64,000 bases of DNA. It comes from Mammaliicoccus sciuri (lineage in GTDB: Bacteria; Bacillota; Bacilli; Staphylococcales; Staphylococcaceae). Below, one piece after another: positions 46,929 to 55,549 of the stretch (positions are counted from its first letter, which is position 1; the number at the start of each line of letters is the position of its first letter). The notes beneath the pieces are model-generated. The model ran no database searches and was not told the origin of the DNA. It saw only the letters and a program-made list of their open reading frames with translations. The stretch lies in the NCBI RefSeq assembly GCF_025561425.1, contig NZ_CP094824.1:1798001-1862000 (forward strand), in the 5' to 3' direction. The position numbers and the translations under genes were made by a program.

Positions 46929-47603
46929 ATGATGTTTAAGTTTAATATCAACTTTATTTCACATGAAAATAAATGGATATACCATAATGAAGACGCATCA
47001 ATCATATATGTCACAAATGGTTATATTAATATTTTTTATCATACATCGAATTATTTGATGACATTGAATAAAGGATTTTTGTGCATTGTACCTTTTGATG
47101 AATATAGTTTTATTTATGCAGTTAATGGACAAATATGTATACTTAATATTAATAAATTAATGGTATATACATTAGCTTCAAATATTTATGAATACTTCTT
47201 ACTCAAAAATTTCTATCCCATTATTCAATCTTTCAAATTCGATAAAGTATGTGATCATTTAAATACACTTATCAATCTTGCACCTTATCATAAAGAACAA
47301 TTTACGACGACCGTTTCTACGAATATCATTACGTTATTAGATGATATTAAACCGCCACCCTATTCTGAAAATCCTACTAACGCTACCTATGTAAGTCATT
47401 CCCACCATAATTATTATAGAAGCCGCCATTTGTTTGAAGCTACAGTGGCACTTATCTTCAATACACATCAAACTATTTCAGATATAGCGTTAGAATATGG
47501 CTTTTATGACCAAGCTCATTTTACAAAAGTCTTTAAAAATCACCGAAACATGACGCCGCTTCATTTTAGAAAAAGATATCATGTATATTCACATTACAAA
47601 TAG
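46929..47603 (+). CDS. AraC-family-like regulator with one clear HTH
   Basis: 224 aa from ATG 46929 (MMFKFNINFIS), AAGGAG upstream. N-terminal half is a cupin-like sensor (IIYVTNGYINIFYH). The C-terminus has the AraC second HTH: ISDIALEYGFYDQAHFTKVF and MTPLHFRKRYH. The first HTH cannot be recognised in the Pro/Asn-rich stretch before it (PPPYSENPTNATYV, then SRHLFEATVALIF), so DNA binding may be unusual. The 3' end overlaps the convergent HAD gene by 10 bp. Confidence 0.78.
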   Translation: MMFKFNINFISHENKWIYHNEDASIIYVTNGYINIFYHTSNYLMTLNKGFLCIVPFDEYSFIYAVNGQICILNINKLMVYTLASNIYEYFLLKNFYPIIQSFKFDKVCDHLNTLINLAPYHKEQFTTTVSTNIITLLDDIKPPPYSENPTNATYVSHSHHNYYRSRHLFEATVALIFNTHQTISDIALEYGFYDQAHFTKVFKNHRNMTPLHFRKRYHVYSHYK

Positions 47604-48226
47604 CGATTGATAATTTCTTCAGCCTCTATATTCTTTGCTAAAATATTTAATGAATCAAAATTCAAATCTTCTGTAATTTCATGCGTTATAACGATTACGT
47701 CCATACCAGCATCTATTGCAGCTTGTGCACCATTTGTCGTGTCCTCTATTGCTAAACACTTTTCTGGATCTACTTTAAGATCATGTGCTGCATGAATATA
47801 TAATTCTGGATTTGGCTTAACAAACGCAACATCTTCACGCCCTTTAATAACTTCGACATATTTATCTAATTCTAATCTTTGTACATTAGGCATAATATGC
47901 GCTTTATAACTACTAGTTGCGATACCCATTTTCTTATGATTTTGAATACCATAATCAATTAAATCTTTAACTACTGGTTTAATCGGTAAAGATTTCGTAC
48001 CTTCATAATGATCTTCAAACATCTCTTCTAAAGCCTGTTTTGAACCTAAAGCGTTCAATATTTTATCATTTAATGCTTCTGATACTGATCCGATAGAAGC
48101 TTTATATTCATCTAAACTTATCTTTTCGTTATTCTTTTGTTCAATATGTTTATTTAAAGTGTTAAATAAATTAATTTCTGTATCTATTATTGTACCGTCA
48201 AAATCAAATATGATTGCATCGTACAT
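47594..48226 (-). CDS. HAD-superfamily hydrolase (beta-phosphoglucomutase-like)
   Basis: 210 aa from ATG 48226 (MYDAIIFDFDGTIID); GGAG is 9 nt upstream, whereas the ATGs at 48241 and 48232 lie inside or against it. Nucleophile DFDGT, motif II ATSSYK, motif III Lys in GREDVAFVKPNPELY, motif IV AIEDTTNGAQAA. It is a sugar-phosphate phosphatase or mutase of subfamily I; substrate open. Confidence 0.88.
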   Translation of the reverse strand: MYDAIIFDFDGTIIDTEINLFNTLNKHIEQKNNEKISLDEYKASIGSVSEALNDKILNALGSKQALEEMFEDHYEGTKSLPIKPVVKDLIDYGIQNHKKMGIATSSYKAHIMPNVQRLELDKYVEVIKGREDVAFVKPNPELYIHAAHDLKVDPEKCLAIEDTTNGAQAAIDAGMDVIVITHEITEDLNFDSLNILAKNIEAEEIINRYL

Positions 48227-48247
48227 GTTCATACACTCCATTCTAAA

Positions 48248-48290
48248 AAATAAGAGACTAGGACTATTCTTAATCCCGGTCTCTTATTCT
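48248..48290 (-). terminator. Terminator after the 129-aa protein
   Basis: AATAAGAGAC and GTCTCTTATT form the outer stem and AGGA/TCC the inner; weak T-run on the minus strand. Confidence 0.75.
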
Positions 48291-48292
48291 GA

Positions 48293-48682
48293 TTATAAAT
48301 CTTCTGATTTAAGTGTCAATTCTAAACGATCGATAATGTTCTCTAATTGAATTAAACTAAGTGATTTTTCCTGTACAATGCTCTCTCTATTTGTTGCTAA
48401 ATATTGCACGATATCATGTAATGGGATAATTGAGCCTTTTTGTGTCCCATTCTCTTCAATAATAAATAAGCCATCTGACTCATTTAAGTTTAATTCATCT
48501 TGTTTAACATTAGATAAATCATTCTTAAAATATACTGAACCATGAGGAAAATCTTGATGCTTTCTTTCTTCTAAAGAAATCACTGCATCATGTATATTCT
48601 CTTGATTTAAGCCATTGTAAAATTGATTAATAATTTGAGTACGATTATCGTGATCGTTGAATAATTTTAGGTTTGTTAACAT
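48293..48682 (-). CDS. Uncharacterised 129-aa protein
   Basis: From ATG 48682 (MLTNLKLFND), 7 nt after GAGGTG; an ATG two codons earlier touches the site. Acidic, soluble, no membrane segment. LNESDGLFIIEENGTQKGSIIPLHDIVQYLA (core EENGTQKGSIIPL) looks like a small alpha/beta fold. The C-terminal ~35 residues are helical. I do not recognise a family. Its upstream neighbour is divergent. Confidence 0.65.
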   Translation of the reverse strand: MLTNLKLFNDHDNRTQIINQFYNGLNQENIHDAVISLEERKHQDFPHGSVYFKNDLSNVKQDELNLNESDGLFIIEENGTQKGSIIPLHDIVQYLATNRESIVQEKSLSLIQLENIIDRLELTLKSEDL

Positions 48683-48893
48683 AGTCATTCACCTCATCCC
48701 GTTGCTTATATTTTAACATCTTAAACTGAATATTTAGAGTATTTTATTATTACATTTTCAAGTCATTTATTACATATTTTTTTCGGTATTCACGAAAGCG
48801 TCAAAAATTGCGCCGTTTCCATATTGTAATTAATTTCAAAAAATAATAATGTTAAATAGAAGTTACATATTTATTGAAATAGAGGTTGAGAAC

Positions 48894-50243
48894 ATGAACA
48901 AAAGTTTTAATCCATTGAGACGGTTACATTTTTATGCGGCTTTCTTTATAACTCCTTTATTATTGACACTCTCACTTACTGGTATCGGTTATTTATTTTA
49001 TACAAATGTAGAAAATAATATTTACCACGATGAATTTTTTAAAGATAGCACTACGAAAGGTCATCAATCATTAGATGATGCTATTCAAGAAATTAGAGAT
49101 GTGTATAAAGGATACGACATTCAAAAAATTAGTATTATGGATGAGCCATACAATAACAGAGTTACAATCGGGAATGAAGATGGTGATTCACGCTATATTT
49201 TCTTGGATGAACATAACCAAAGAGTTGCAAATCAAAACGCTAAATATACATATTCCAATGTATTAAGAGAAACACATAGTTCTTTATTTGTTGGTGGTAG
49301 TTTTGTAAATTATTTAGTTGAGTTAGCAGCATGTTGGACAATTTTTATGATTATATCAGGTATTTATTTAACTTTTAAATCAAAAGCATTGAAACCAACT
49401 AAAAAGAAATCATCATTCTTATTTAATAGACGATTACACGCAATTATAGGACTTGTTATTGCAATTCCTATATTCATAATCGTTCTAACAGGCTTACCAT
49501 GGTCAGCACTTATGGGTAAACAAATTAACCAATTTGCTGAAGATTATCCAAAGTTTGGCTATACAGCATTACAAGCTAACCCACCTGAATCAGAAGATAA
49601 TGAATTACCATGGGCAACGCGTACTAAGGAGAAGCCTTCATCTAAAAAAGATCCACATGCCCAACATCACGGTTCTATGAGTAATGTGATTGGTGCAGAT
49701 GGACAACAAAGTTTAGAAAATATTATCGCAAGTGCTGAAGAAAATGGTATTAAAAAGCCATTCTCTATCGTTTACCCTGCTGATGAAAAAGGTGTATTCA
49801 CTGTTTCGAAAAGTAGTAATACAGGTGTTACAGGACTTGACGTTGCACCAAAAGAAGAAACAACAGCATATTTCGATCAATACTCAGGTAAACTATTAGA
49901 TAAAGTAGATTATGATGATTATGGTATTATCGGTAAATGGTTCAGTTTCGGTATACCGTTACATGAAGGTCACCTATTTGGAACTGCAAATAAAATCATT
50001 AACCTATTAGTTTGTTTAGCCTTTATTAGTGGTATTACATTTGGTTTCTTATCATGGATGAAACGAAAGAAATCTAACTCATTTAGCGCACCAATAAGAA
50101 CTAGTAATCAAGTTCCAATTGGACTTATTGTATTCTTAGTTATATTAGGAATCGTAATGCCATTATTCGGATTATCACTAATTCCAGTCGCTATTATTGA
50201 ATTCTTCTTATGGAGACGTCATAATAGATTAAATACAGTGTAA
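48894..50243 (+). CDS. PepSY-domain membrane protein
   Basis: 449 aa from ATG 48894 (MNKSFNPLRRLHFYAAFF), AGAGGTTGA upstream. Four membrane segments (at ~12-34, 145-165, 185-205, 370-430 with two near the end) and PepSY domains in the outer loops (LDDAIQEIRDVYKGYDIQKI). The His pairs RRLHFYAAF, RRLHAIIG and PLHEGHLFG are the family hallmark. Members are called iron-uptake-associated or PepSY_TM proteins; electron transfer to ferric iron is suspected only. Confidence 0.82.
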   Translation: MNKSFNPLRRLHFYAAFFITPLLLTLSLTGIGYLFYTNVENNIYHDEFFKDSTTKGHQSLDDAIQEIRDVYKGYDIQKISIMDEPYNNRVTIGNEDGDSRYIFLDEHNQRVANQNAKYTYSNVLRETHSSLFVGGSFVNYLVELAACWTIFMIISGIYLTFKSKALKPTKKKSSFLFNRRLHAIIGLVIAIPIFIIVLTGLPWSALMGKQINQFAEDYPKFGYTALQANPPESEDNELPWATRTKEKPSSKKDPHAQHHGSMSNVIGADGQQSLENIIASAEENGIKKPFSIVYPADEKGVFTVSKSSNTGVTGLDVAPKEETTAYFDQYSGKLLDKVDYDDYGIIGKWFSFGIPLHEGHLFGTANKIINLLVCLAFISGITFGFLSWMKRKKSNSFSAPIRTSNQVPIGLIVFLVILGIVMPLFGLSLIPVAIIEFFLWRRHNRLNTV

Positions 50244-50248
50244 ATAAA

Positions 50249-50297
50249 AAGCATATCACGCATCTGAAATTAAATTCAGATGAAGCGTGATATGCTT
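50249..50297. terminator. Long bidirectional terminator, PepSY gene and 54-aa gene
   Basis: AAGCATATCACGC and GCGTGATATGCTT form a 13-bp outer stem and ATCTGAA/TTCAGAT an inner one. Confidence 0.93.
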
Positions 50298-50339
50298 ATT
50301 TTATACAAATATTTAAATGCATTCATATATTCATTAAAC

Positions 50340-50504
50340 TCAGCTATTAGCCTCGTCATAATCATTACAAACTGCTTCAAGTAAGTGTCTTAAATCATGA
50401 TCATCCATATCATCTGGAACTCTAACTTTTATAAGATGATTTTTATCAGTAATAACATGAAAATAATGATGGTCATTTTCATATCCTTTTCCTAGTATTT
50501 GCAT
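50340..50504 (-). CDS. Small acidic 54-aa protein
   Basis: ATG 50504, with AAGGGGA 9 nt upstream. Translation starts MQILGKGYENDHHYFHVITD, followed by KNHLIKVRVPDDMDDHDLRH and LLEAVCNDYDEANS. Conserved-looking alternation of strand and helix and an acidic end (pI low) argue for a real gene. A terminator lies beyond the stop. No family recognised. Confidence 0.65.
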   Translation of the reverse strand: MQILGKGYENDHHYFHVITDKNHLIKVRVPDDMDDHDLRHLLEAVCNDYDEANS

Positions 50505-50600
50505 GAATAACATCCCCTTAGATATATATCAAACACTCATATACTAATAGTATCATACTTATTTAATTAATTTTAATATTTGAATTTCATAATAAATTAT

Positions 50601-51458
50601 TTACAAGTTAGGTTCAGGATGTACATAAGACGAATATGCGCCTGCTTCTTTTAATTGATGTTCAACTAAATCACATATATCATGTGCTTCATCTAATGTT
50701 AAATCTTTATCTACAATGATCGTTACATCAAGAAATACACTATTACCATGATAACGCCCTTTTATAGATGGTACGTCTAATACGCCTTCTATATTTTCAA
50801 TTTCTTCTATATAATTATTTAAATCTTTTTCATGAAAACCATCACTCAAAGTGAATATCGATTCTTTAAAAATCGTAAAACCTGTATAAACAATAATAAA
50901 GCCAAGAATGACAGCAAGAATAATATCAATTATAGGTAGACCAAACTGTGTAAATATAAGGCCAATACCGGTACCGATGCTGACTAACGCATCAGACAAA
51001 TTATCTTTTGCTGCTGATTTAAGTGATGTACTTTTAGTCTTAATCGCTAACTTCCAATTAAATAAATATACTAAAATCATAATAATACCACTTATAAAAC
51101 TGACCCATATTGTCAGTGTGCTAGGTTCACTATAGTCACCTTGAACTAACTGAGGAATGTTGTTAGAAATAACTTCTATCCCGACAAACATAATGATAAA
51201 AGATACAATTAAAGTTGTAATATTTTCAGTCTTCATATGTCCATAAGGATGATTCTTATCTGCAGGTTTGACTGAAATCTTCAGCCCTATCAGTACTGCC
51301 ACAGAAACAAATATATCAGTTAAGTTGTTTAAACTATCCGCTTTTAATGCAGCTGAATTATAAGTTGTCCCTACTACATATTTCAAAATAGAAAGAATAA
51401 TATAAGTAACCAAACTTATATATGCGCCACGTTGTGCAATTCTCAAATTATTTGCCAT
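50601..51458 (-). CDS. Cation diffusion facilitator (CDF) exporter
   Basis: 285 aa from ATG 51458 (MANNLRIAQRG), with GGAG 8 nt upstream. Six membrane segments. Metal-site helices carry ALKADSLNNLTDIFVS and AAKDNLSDALVSIG; HPYGHMKTE follows TM2-3. A cytosolic ferredoxin-like domain occupies the last ~85 residues (YHGNSVFLDVTIIVD). It exchanges Zn, Mn, Co or Fe for protons; metal not assignable by eye. Confidence 0.9.
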   Translation of the reverse strand: MANNLRIAQRGAYISLVTYIILSILKYVVGTTYNSAALKADSLNNLTDIFVSVAVLIGLKISVKPADKNHPYGHMKTENITTLIVSFIIMFVGIEVISNNIPQLVQGDYSEPSTLTIWVSFISGIIMILVYLFNWKLAIKTKSTSLKSAAKDNLSDALVSIGTGIGLIFTQFGLPIIDIILAVILGFIIVYTGFTIFKESIFTLSDGFHEKDLNNYIEEIENIEGVLDVPSIKGRYHGNSVFLDVTIIVDKDLTLDEAHDICDLVEHQLKEAGAYSSYVHPEPNL

Positions 51459-51824
51459 TTCTAACACTCCAATTTTTTCACTGAAATATGATTATATAAC
51501 AAAATTTGAGACAAGTTAATGAATTAGTTATCGTAAAATAATATAAATTATTTCGCATATTTACGTTTTAGGCACACCTATATTTCAAGTACATATTCTC
51601 TTATAATATAATATTTATGTATCTAAAAATTTTTAATATAGTTCTTATGATATGTTTTACTATAGACCGCCTTGGTTACACTTCGACCGACTTTTGTAAC
51701 GCCCTAGATTATTTCCTACGATTTGTCAACTACTACGTAGTAAAAAATATTTAAAATTGGCATCACTAAATAAGCCTTTATTATTTAATAATTTTTTCAA
51801 TATGTTATGATTTAGATGAATATA
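51459..51824. other. Intergenic space between the CDF gene and the IS110 element
   Basis: No gene. One hairpin-repeat unit related to class B lies at 51658-51702 (see repeat entry). The rest is AT-rich; it contains the promoter of the CDF gene and the downstream end of the IS110 element, whose tip I cannot fix. Confidence 0.5.
51658..51702 (+). repeat. Single class-B hairpin unit with inverted core
   Basis: The linker ACTATAGACCGCCTTGG is in the same orientation as in the arrays, but the hairpin TTACACTTCGACCGACTTTT-GTAAC matches the reverse complement of class B. Either the hairpin inverted inside its linker or the near-palindrome drifted. Confidence 0.7.
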
Positions 51825-53036
51825 TTATCCGTGTGGAGACAAGTGATAATCATATTCTTTATTATTTATTACGAGATAATGAATGGTTTTAAGTAGTTTG
51901 TTAATGCAAGCTACTGATGCAGTCTTGTGGCCTTTGCCATTAGGCTGCTTTTTTAATTTGTAATAATAGTCGATAATATGATTTTTAAATAACCTTTGAC
52001 CCAACAGAAAATTTTTAATGATTAAGTAAAATAATGATCTAGCATGTTTGTTTCCACGTTTGTTTATTTTATCTTTAAAATGCGTTTTACCAGACTGATA
52101 TCTTTTTATATCAATACCTACATATGCATTCAATTGCTTATGAGAATCAAAGGATTTGATATCACCTAATTCGCCAATAATCATTATGGCAGTTAAATCA
52201 CCAATGCCAGGAATAGATTTAATTATTTTAAATTCTTCAAATTCTTCAGCTAACATTAATAATCTTTGTTTTATAGAAGCATGCCGTTTCATTAGGCTTA
52301 ATAAATCTTCAATCACATAAACTAATTTATCTGTTAAAAATGAATCTTTAGAAACAGAAGGATAACTGACCATAGAGAACTCTACGAGTTTATTTGCATA
52401 TTGTGCTTTCTTTTTCTCTGATAGATTTTTTTCTGTACAACTATTAATTATCTTTTTTAGTTCTTCTATATCATTAGAATCAACAAAGTCCGGATGTGGG
52501 AACTTACTAGCTACTTGTAAAGCCAATTTTGAATATCTGTCCTTAAATAGGTTTTGTAATTCTGGAAAAGTCATATCTAGTAACTGAATCAATTGGTTTT
52601 TTAAGTAATTTTGTTGATTGTTAATTTCTTCATAGTATCTTGTCAGCTCTCTAATTTTTACATACTTTTCTTCCAATAAATTTCTAGAAGGTTTTTTGTT
52701 TATATTTTTAGCTAAAACAGCAAGTTTATGTGCATCAGATTTATCTGTTTTCCAGTTTCTTAAAGAATTAGTTAGTAATTTTGCCTCTAGAGGGTTAATT
52801 ACACAAAACGAAATCTTATTAACGGTACAAAATTTCTCCAATACTTTTGAATATATACCAGTAGCTTCAAACAAGAAATATACTCCTGAGAAATTCTTTA
52901 TATATTTCTTTAGTGAATCAAAACCATTATTATCATGGGTAATTTCAAATTCTTTAACAAATTCATTGTTTGAATAATGTGCAATAAAACTCTTTCCTTT
53001 TCCAACATCTATTCCAAAATATTCGATAAAAACCAC
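51825..53036 (-). CDS. IS110-family transposase (DEDD)
   Basis: 403 aa. N-terminal RuvC-like DEDD domain: YFGIDVGKGKSF (Asp), YFLFEATGIYSKVL (Glu), WKTDKSDAHKLAVLA (two Asp). C-terminal Transposase_20 region: IKSIPGIGDLTAIMIIGELG, ASCADC-type replaced by HARSLFYLIIK, with the usual Ser in KRYQSGKTHF or later. The frame opens with GTG right after AGGA, so the true start is uncertain. No internal stop. IS110 recombinases are now known to use a bridge RNA. Confidence 0.92.
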   Translation of the reverse strand: MVFIEYFGIDVGKGKSFIAHYSNNEFVKEFEITHDNNGFDSLKKYIKNFSGVYFLFEATGIYSKVLEKFCTVNKISFCVINPLEAKLLTNSLRNWKTDKSDAHKLAVLAKNINKKPSRNLLEEKYVKIRELTRYYEEINNQQNYLKNQLIQLLDMTFPELQNLFKDRYSKLALQVASKFPHPDFVDSNDIEELKKIINSCTEKNLSEKKKAQYANKLVEFSMVSYPSVSKDSFLTDKLVYVIEDLLSLMKRHASIKQRLLMLAEEFEEFKIIKSIPGIGDLTAIMIIGELGDIKSFDSHKQLNAYVGIDIKRYQSGKTHFKDKINKRGNKHARSLFYLIIKNFLLGQRLFKNHIIDYYYKLKKQPNGKGHKTASVACINKLLKTIHYLVINNKEYDYHLSPHG

Positions 53037-53265
53037 TCCTAATCTTCTAATTTAAGAAGTTTTAACTTCACTGAACCTTACTTAGTTCATTTTCCTGTAC
53101 ACGATCTCAGTGGACCCAACATACTAAAATCGAATTCATAAGGAGAGTGAAGTTCTCCAGTTTTTATTACGGATTCTTTGACCCTAAAATCTATTCGGAG
53201 TACTTCTCTCTTCTACTATTTCATATTCTTAAAATAACTACCAACGGTAAGATAAAGAATATAAA
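53037..53265 (-). ncRNA. Candidate bridge-RNA-bearing left end of the IS110 element
   Basis: About 230 nt of non-coding DNA lies upstream of the transposase on its strand, as in the IS110 group where this leader encodes the bridge RNA. GGAGAACTTCACTCTCC at 53141-53157 and AACTTCTTAAATTAGAAG-type pairs near 53045-53060 are possible stem-loops. Boundaries and guide loops cannot be set by eye. Confidence 0.4.
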
Positions 53266-53268
53266 AAA

Positions 53269-53310
53269 GTAGCGAAGCTCATCTGCCGTCGTAGATTACT
53301 TCGCTACTAA
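53269..53310 (-). terminator. Second terminator downstream of tal
   Basis: AGTAGCGAAG and CTTCGCTACT form a perfect 10-bp stem with ATCT/AGAT inside, followed by TTTTTT on the minus strand. Confidence 0.88.
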
Positions 53311-53355
53311 TCTTAGTATGTTTTTCTAACCAAACTAAAATACAAAACTAAAAAT

Positions 53356-53385
53356 ACCCAACAAAGTTAGTTAACTTTGTTGGGT
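53356..53385 (-). terminator. Terminator after tal
   Basis: ACCCAACAAAGTTA and TAACTTTGTTGGGT form a 14-bp near-loopless palindrome, with TATTTTTAG following on the minus strand. Confidence 0.88.
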
Positions 53386-53401
53386 TCGATGACCTTCATA
53401 C

Positions 53402-54112
53402 TTATAAAATACTTAATCCGCTTGCTTTAATATCTTTAGCGAATCCTTGTACTGTATCTACAGATAATTCATTAATATCTCTTCCGATGTTTGGTACTTT
53501 TGCTACTACATCTTTTGGACATGTAATGATATCTACGCCAATTTCGTCTGCTTGAATAACATTAAATAATTCACGGCAACTTGCCCATAATAATTTAACG
53601 CCTTCTTTACTATGACAAACTTTTTCTGATTCTTTCATTAATGGTAGTGGATCTACACCTGTATCAGCAATTCTACCTGCGAATACTGAAACATACGTTT
53701 CAACACCTGGTTTTATTGCTTCTACTATTTCTTTAACTTGTTCAATTGTATAAACAGCAGTGACATTAACTTTAACATCACTTTCTGATAATTTTTTAAT
53801 TAAAGGAATCATTGATTCACCTTGTGTATTTACAACAGGAATTTTAACAAATACGTTTTCACCGTATTGTTTTAAGATTTCTGCTTCTTTAGCCATTGTT
53901 TCTATATCATCTGCAAATACTTCAAATGAAATTGAAGCATCTGGTATTGCTTTAACGACTTCTTCAGCAAATGTTTTATAATCCGTTACACCTGCTTTTT
54001 TCATTAAACTTGGATTTGTTGTAAAACCATCAACTTCTTTATTCTGATAGGCTTGTTTCATTTCTTCAATGTCCGCACCATCAGCAAAAACTTGTACTTT
54101 AAGATTACTCAT
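53402..54112 (-). CDS. tal: Transaldolase
   Basis: 236 aa from ATG 54112 (MSNLKVQVFADGAD); the ATG at 54121 abuts the AAAGGA site. Class I aldolase barrel: DGFTTNPSLMKKAG at ~30, ISFEVFADD, NVFVKIPVVNTQG with the Schiff-base Lys at ~92, NVTAVYTIEQV, VSVFAGRIADTG. It moves dihydroxyacetone units in the pentose phosphate pathway. The sequence is of the short TalC/Fsa-like size, but synteny with S. aureus supports transaldolase. Confidence 0.87.
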   Translation of the reverse strand: MSNLKVQVFADGADIEEMKQAYQNKEVDGFTTNPSLMKKAGVTDYKTFAEEVVKAIPDASISFEVFADDIETMAKEAEILKQYGENVFVKIPVVNTQGESMIPLIKKLSESDVKVNVTAVYTIEQVKEIVEAIKPGVETYVSVFAGRIADTGVDPLPLMKESEKVCHSKEGVKLLWASCRELFNVIQADEIGVDIITCPKDVVAKVPNIGRDINELSVDTVQGFAKDIKASGLSIL

Positions 54113-54305
54113 GAATTTCATTCCTTTCTACATGTTGTGCATTTATCGTACCATAATTTGCAATCGCTTACTAAATTATTTGTTTAAAACGACAATATCC
54201 GAGTTATTATAAATGTATTTTGAAGTGCTTTATGGCATAATAAGAATAAATATAAATCAAATAATATTTTTTAAGTAATATAAATTGCTTAGGTGGTGTA
54301 TTTTG

Positions 54306-55157
54306 ATGGCTGATAATATAGAAACAATAAAGCATTTCAAACTATATACGACTGGTTCATTTTTAGGTGACGAAGCAGTCATCAATAATAGTCCTACGAG
54401 CCGAGTTGAACGGTACTATATTTTTTCCTACTATTTAGAAATTAATGATTTCAAAATACTCATAAATACAGGCTTTTCCGAACATGTTAAACCAAGTACG
54501 GATTTAAAAACTTTAAAATTATTTCGTAGACAAGACTATAAAGTGTACGAAACTTTACCAAGTCAATTGTTGAAAGATCAGATACATCCAGATGAGATCG
54601 ATTATTGTATCATTACTAATTTTTCAAGTCATCATCTCGGTTATTTAAACGCGTTTAAAAATGCGACTATCATAACTTCAAGTGAAGCTTATCATGATTT
54701 TATTACACAACAATTTTCCAACAACAATAACCTTCAATTAAGCTTTCATGTTATGCCAGATAACTTTAAAGAACGCATTGAATTTGTAGAAGATTTTGTA
54801 CAAACTGAGCACCCTATTTTGGGTAAAGGATATAAAGTCTTCAATCAAGATGCCTTAGTTAGTTTTGATTTGCCAGGAGCCATGCCAGGTCAATTTGGCT
54901 TAATGATGACATTCTCTAATTTAAAGATTTTTATGTGTAGCGATGCCGCATGGTGCCGTTCAAATATTCAAAAGAATGACCTTCCTACTAAAAGATTGTT
55001 GCGCAATGCATACAACGGCGAACTTTTCATTGAAACCCATTTAAAACTTATTGATTTAAAAGAAAATGCGAATACCTCTCTTTTCATCATTCCTAGTCAT
55101 TGTAAAAAAATGGACGACTTTGAAGAAGTAATGAAATTATTAGATGCAATAAAATAA
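54306..55157 (+). CDS. Metallo-beta-lactamase-fold protein with degenerate metal site
   Basis: 283 aa from ATG 54306 (MADNIETIKHFKLY), AGGTGG upstream. The fold is recognisable (FSYYLEINDFKILINTGFS, IDYCIITNFSSHHLGYL, GQFGLMMTFSNLKIFMCSDAAW, LFIIPSHCKK). Where active members have HxHxDH, this has NFSSHH, so two or more ligands are gone. It is probably not a normal zinc hydrolase. Unknown role; it precedes a membrane protein and crcB1-crcB2. Confidence 0.72.
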   Translation: MADNIETIKHFKLYTTGSFLGDEAVINNSPTSRVERYYIFSYYLEINDFKILINTGFSEHVKPSTDLKTLKLFRRQDYKVYETLPSQLLKDQIHPDEIDYCIITNFSSHHLGYLNAFKNATIITSSEAYHDFITQQFSNNNNLQLSFHVMPDNFKERIEFVEDFVQTEHPILGKGYKVFNQDALVSFDLPGAMPGQFGLMMTFSNLKIFMCSDAAWCRSNIQKNDLPTKRLLRNAYNGELFIETHLKLIDLKENANTSLFIIPSHCKKMDDFEEVMKLLDAIK

Positions 55158-55203
55158 TTTATATGATAACATAAACGATTATACGGAATTTTTGGAGGGC
55201 ATC

Positions 55204-55506
55204 ATGGATAAAGCTAAACGCTATTTTTATATATCAATTATACTTATTATTATTAGTTTATTTTTAAGTGCACAAAACCCACTTTTAGAAACGATGTTTG
55301 GATCTTTAGTTTCACTCGTACTAATAAGTAGTATATTAAACGGTATTTTATTATTAATTGCTGTCTTTACAATTGATAAGTCAATTAAATATCAAACTGG
55401 TAAACACTCAACACTATCAAAATTGAATAAACTATTACCAATTGTATTATTCATCGTCATTTTATATCATATTGTCGTTATAATAAGATTTTTCGGAATA
55501 ATTTAA
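55204..55506 (+). CDS. Three-TM membrane protein
   Basis: 100 aa from ATG 55204 (MDKAKRYFYISIIL); TTTGGAGGG lies 6 nt upstream, while the TTG at 55192 is part of that site. Three hydrophobic segments (~8-24, 34-58, 82-99). No family recognised. A terminator separates it from crcB1. Confidence 0.72.
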   Translation: MDKAKRYFYISIILIIISLFLSAQNPLLETMFGSLVSLVLISSILNGILLLIAVFTIDKSIKYQTGKHSTLSKLNKLLPIVLFIVILYHIVVIIRFFGII

Positions 55507-55507
55507 G

Positions 55508-55533
55508 GGAAACATAATGTTTCCTTTTTTTAA
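55508..55533 (+). terminator. Terminator between the three-TM gene and crcB1
   Basis: GGAAACAT and ATGTTTCC pair over one base, followed by TTTTTTT, then the crcB1 ribosome site GAGGAGG 6 nt later. It may be an attenuator for crcB. Confidence 0.85.
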
Positions 55534-55549
55534 TGAGGAGGTTTATTAA

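Noticed and set aside
55507-55549. Fluoride riboswitch before crcB1
   Set aside because: Only a short terminator and ribosome site fit between the genes; there is no room for the crcB motif.
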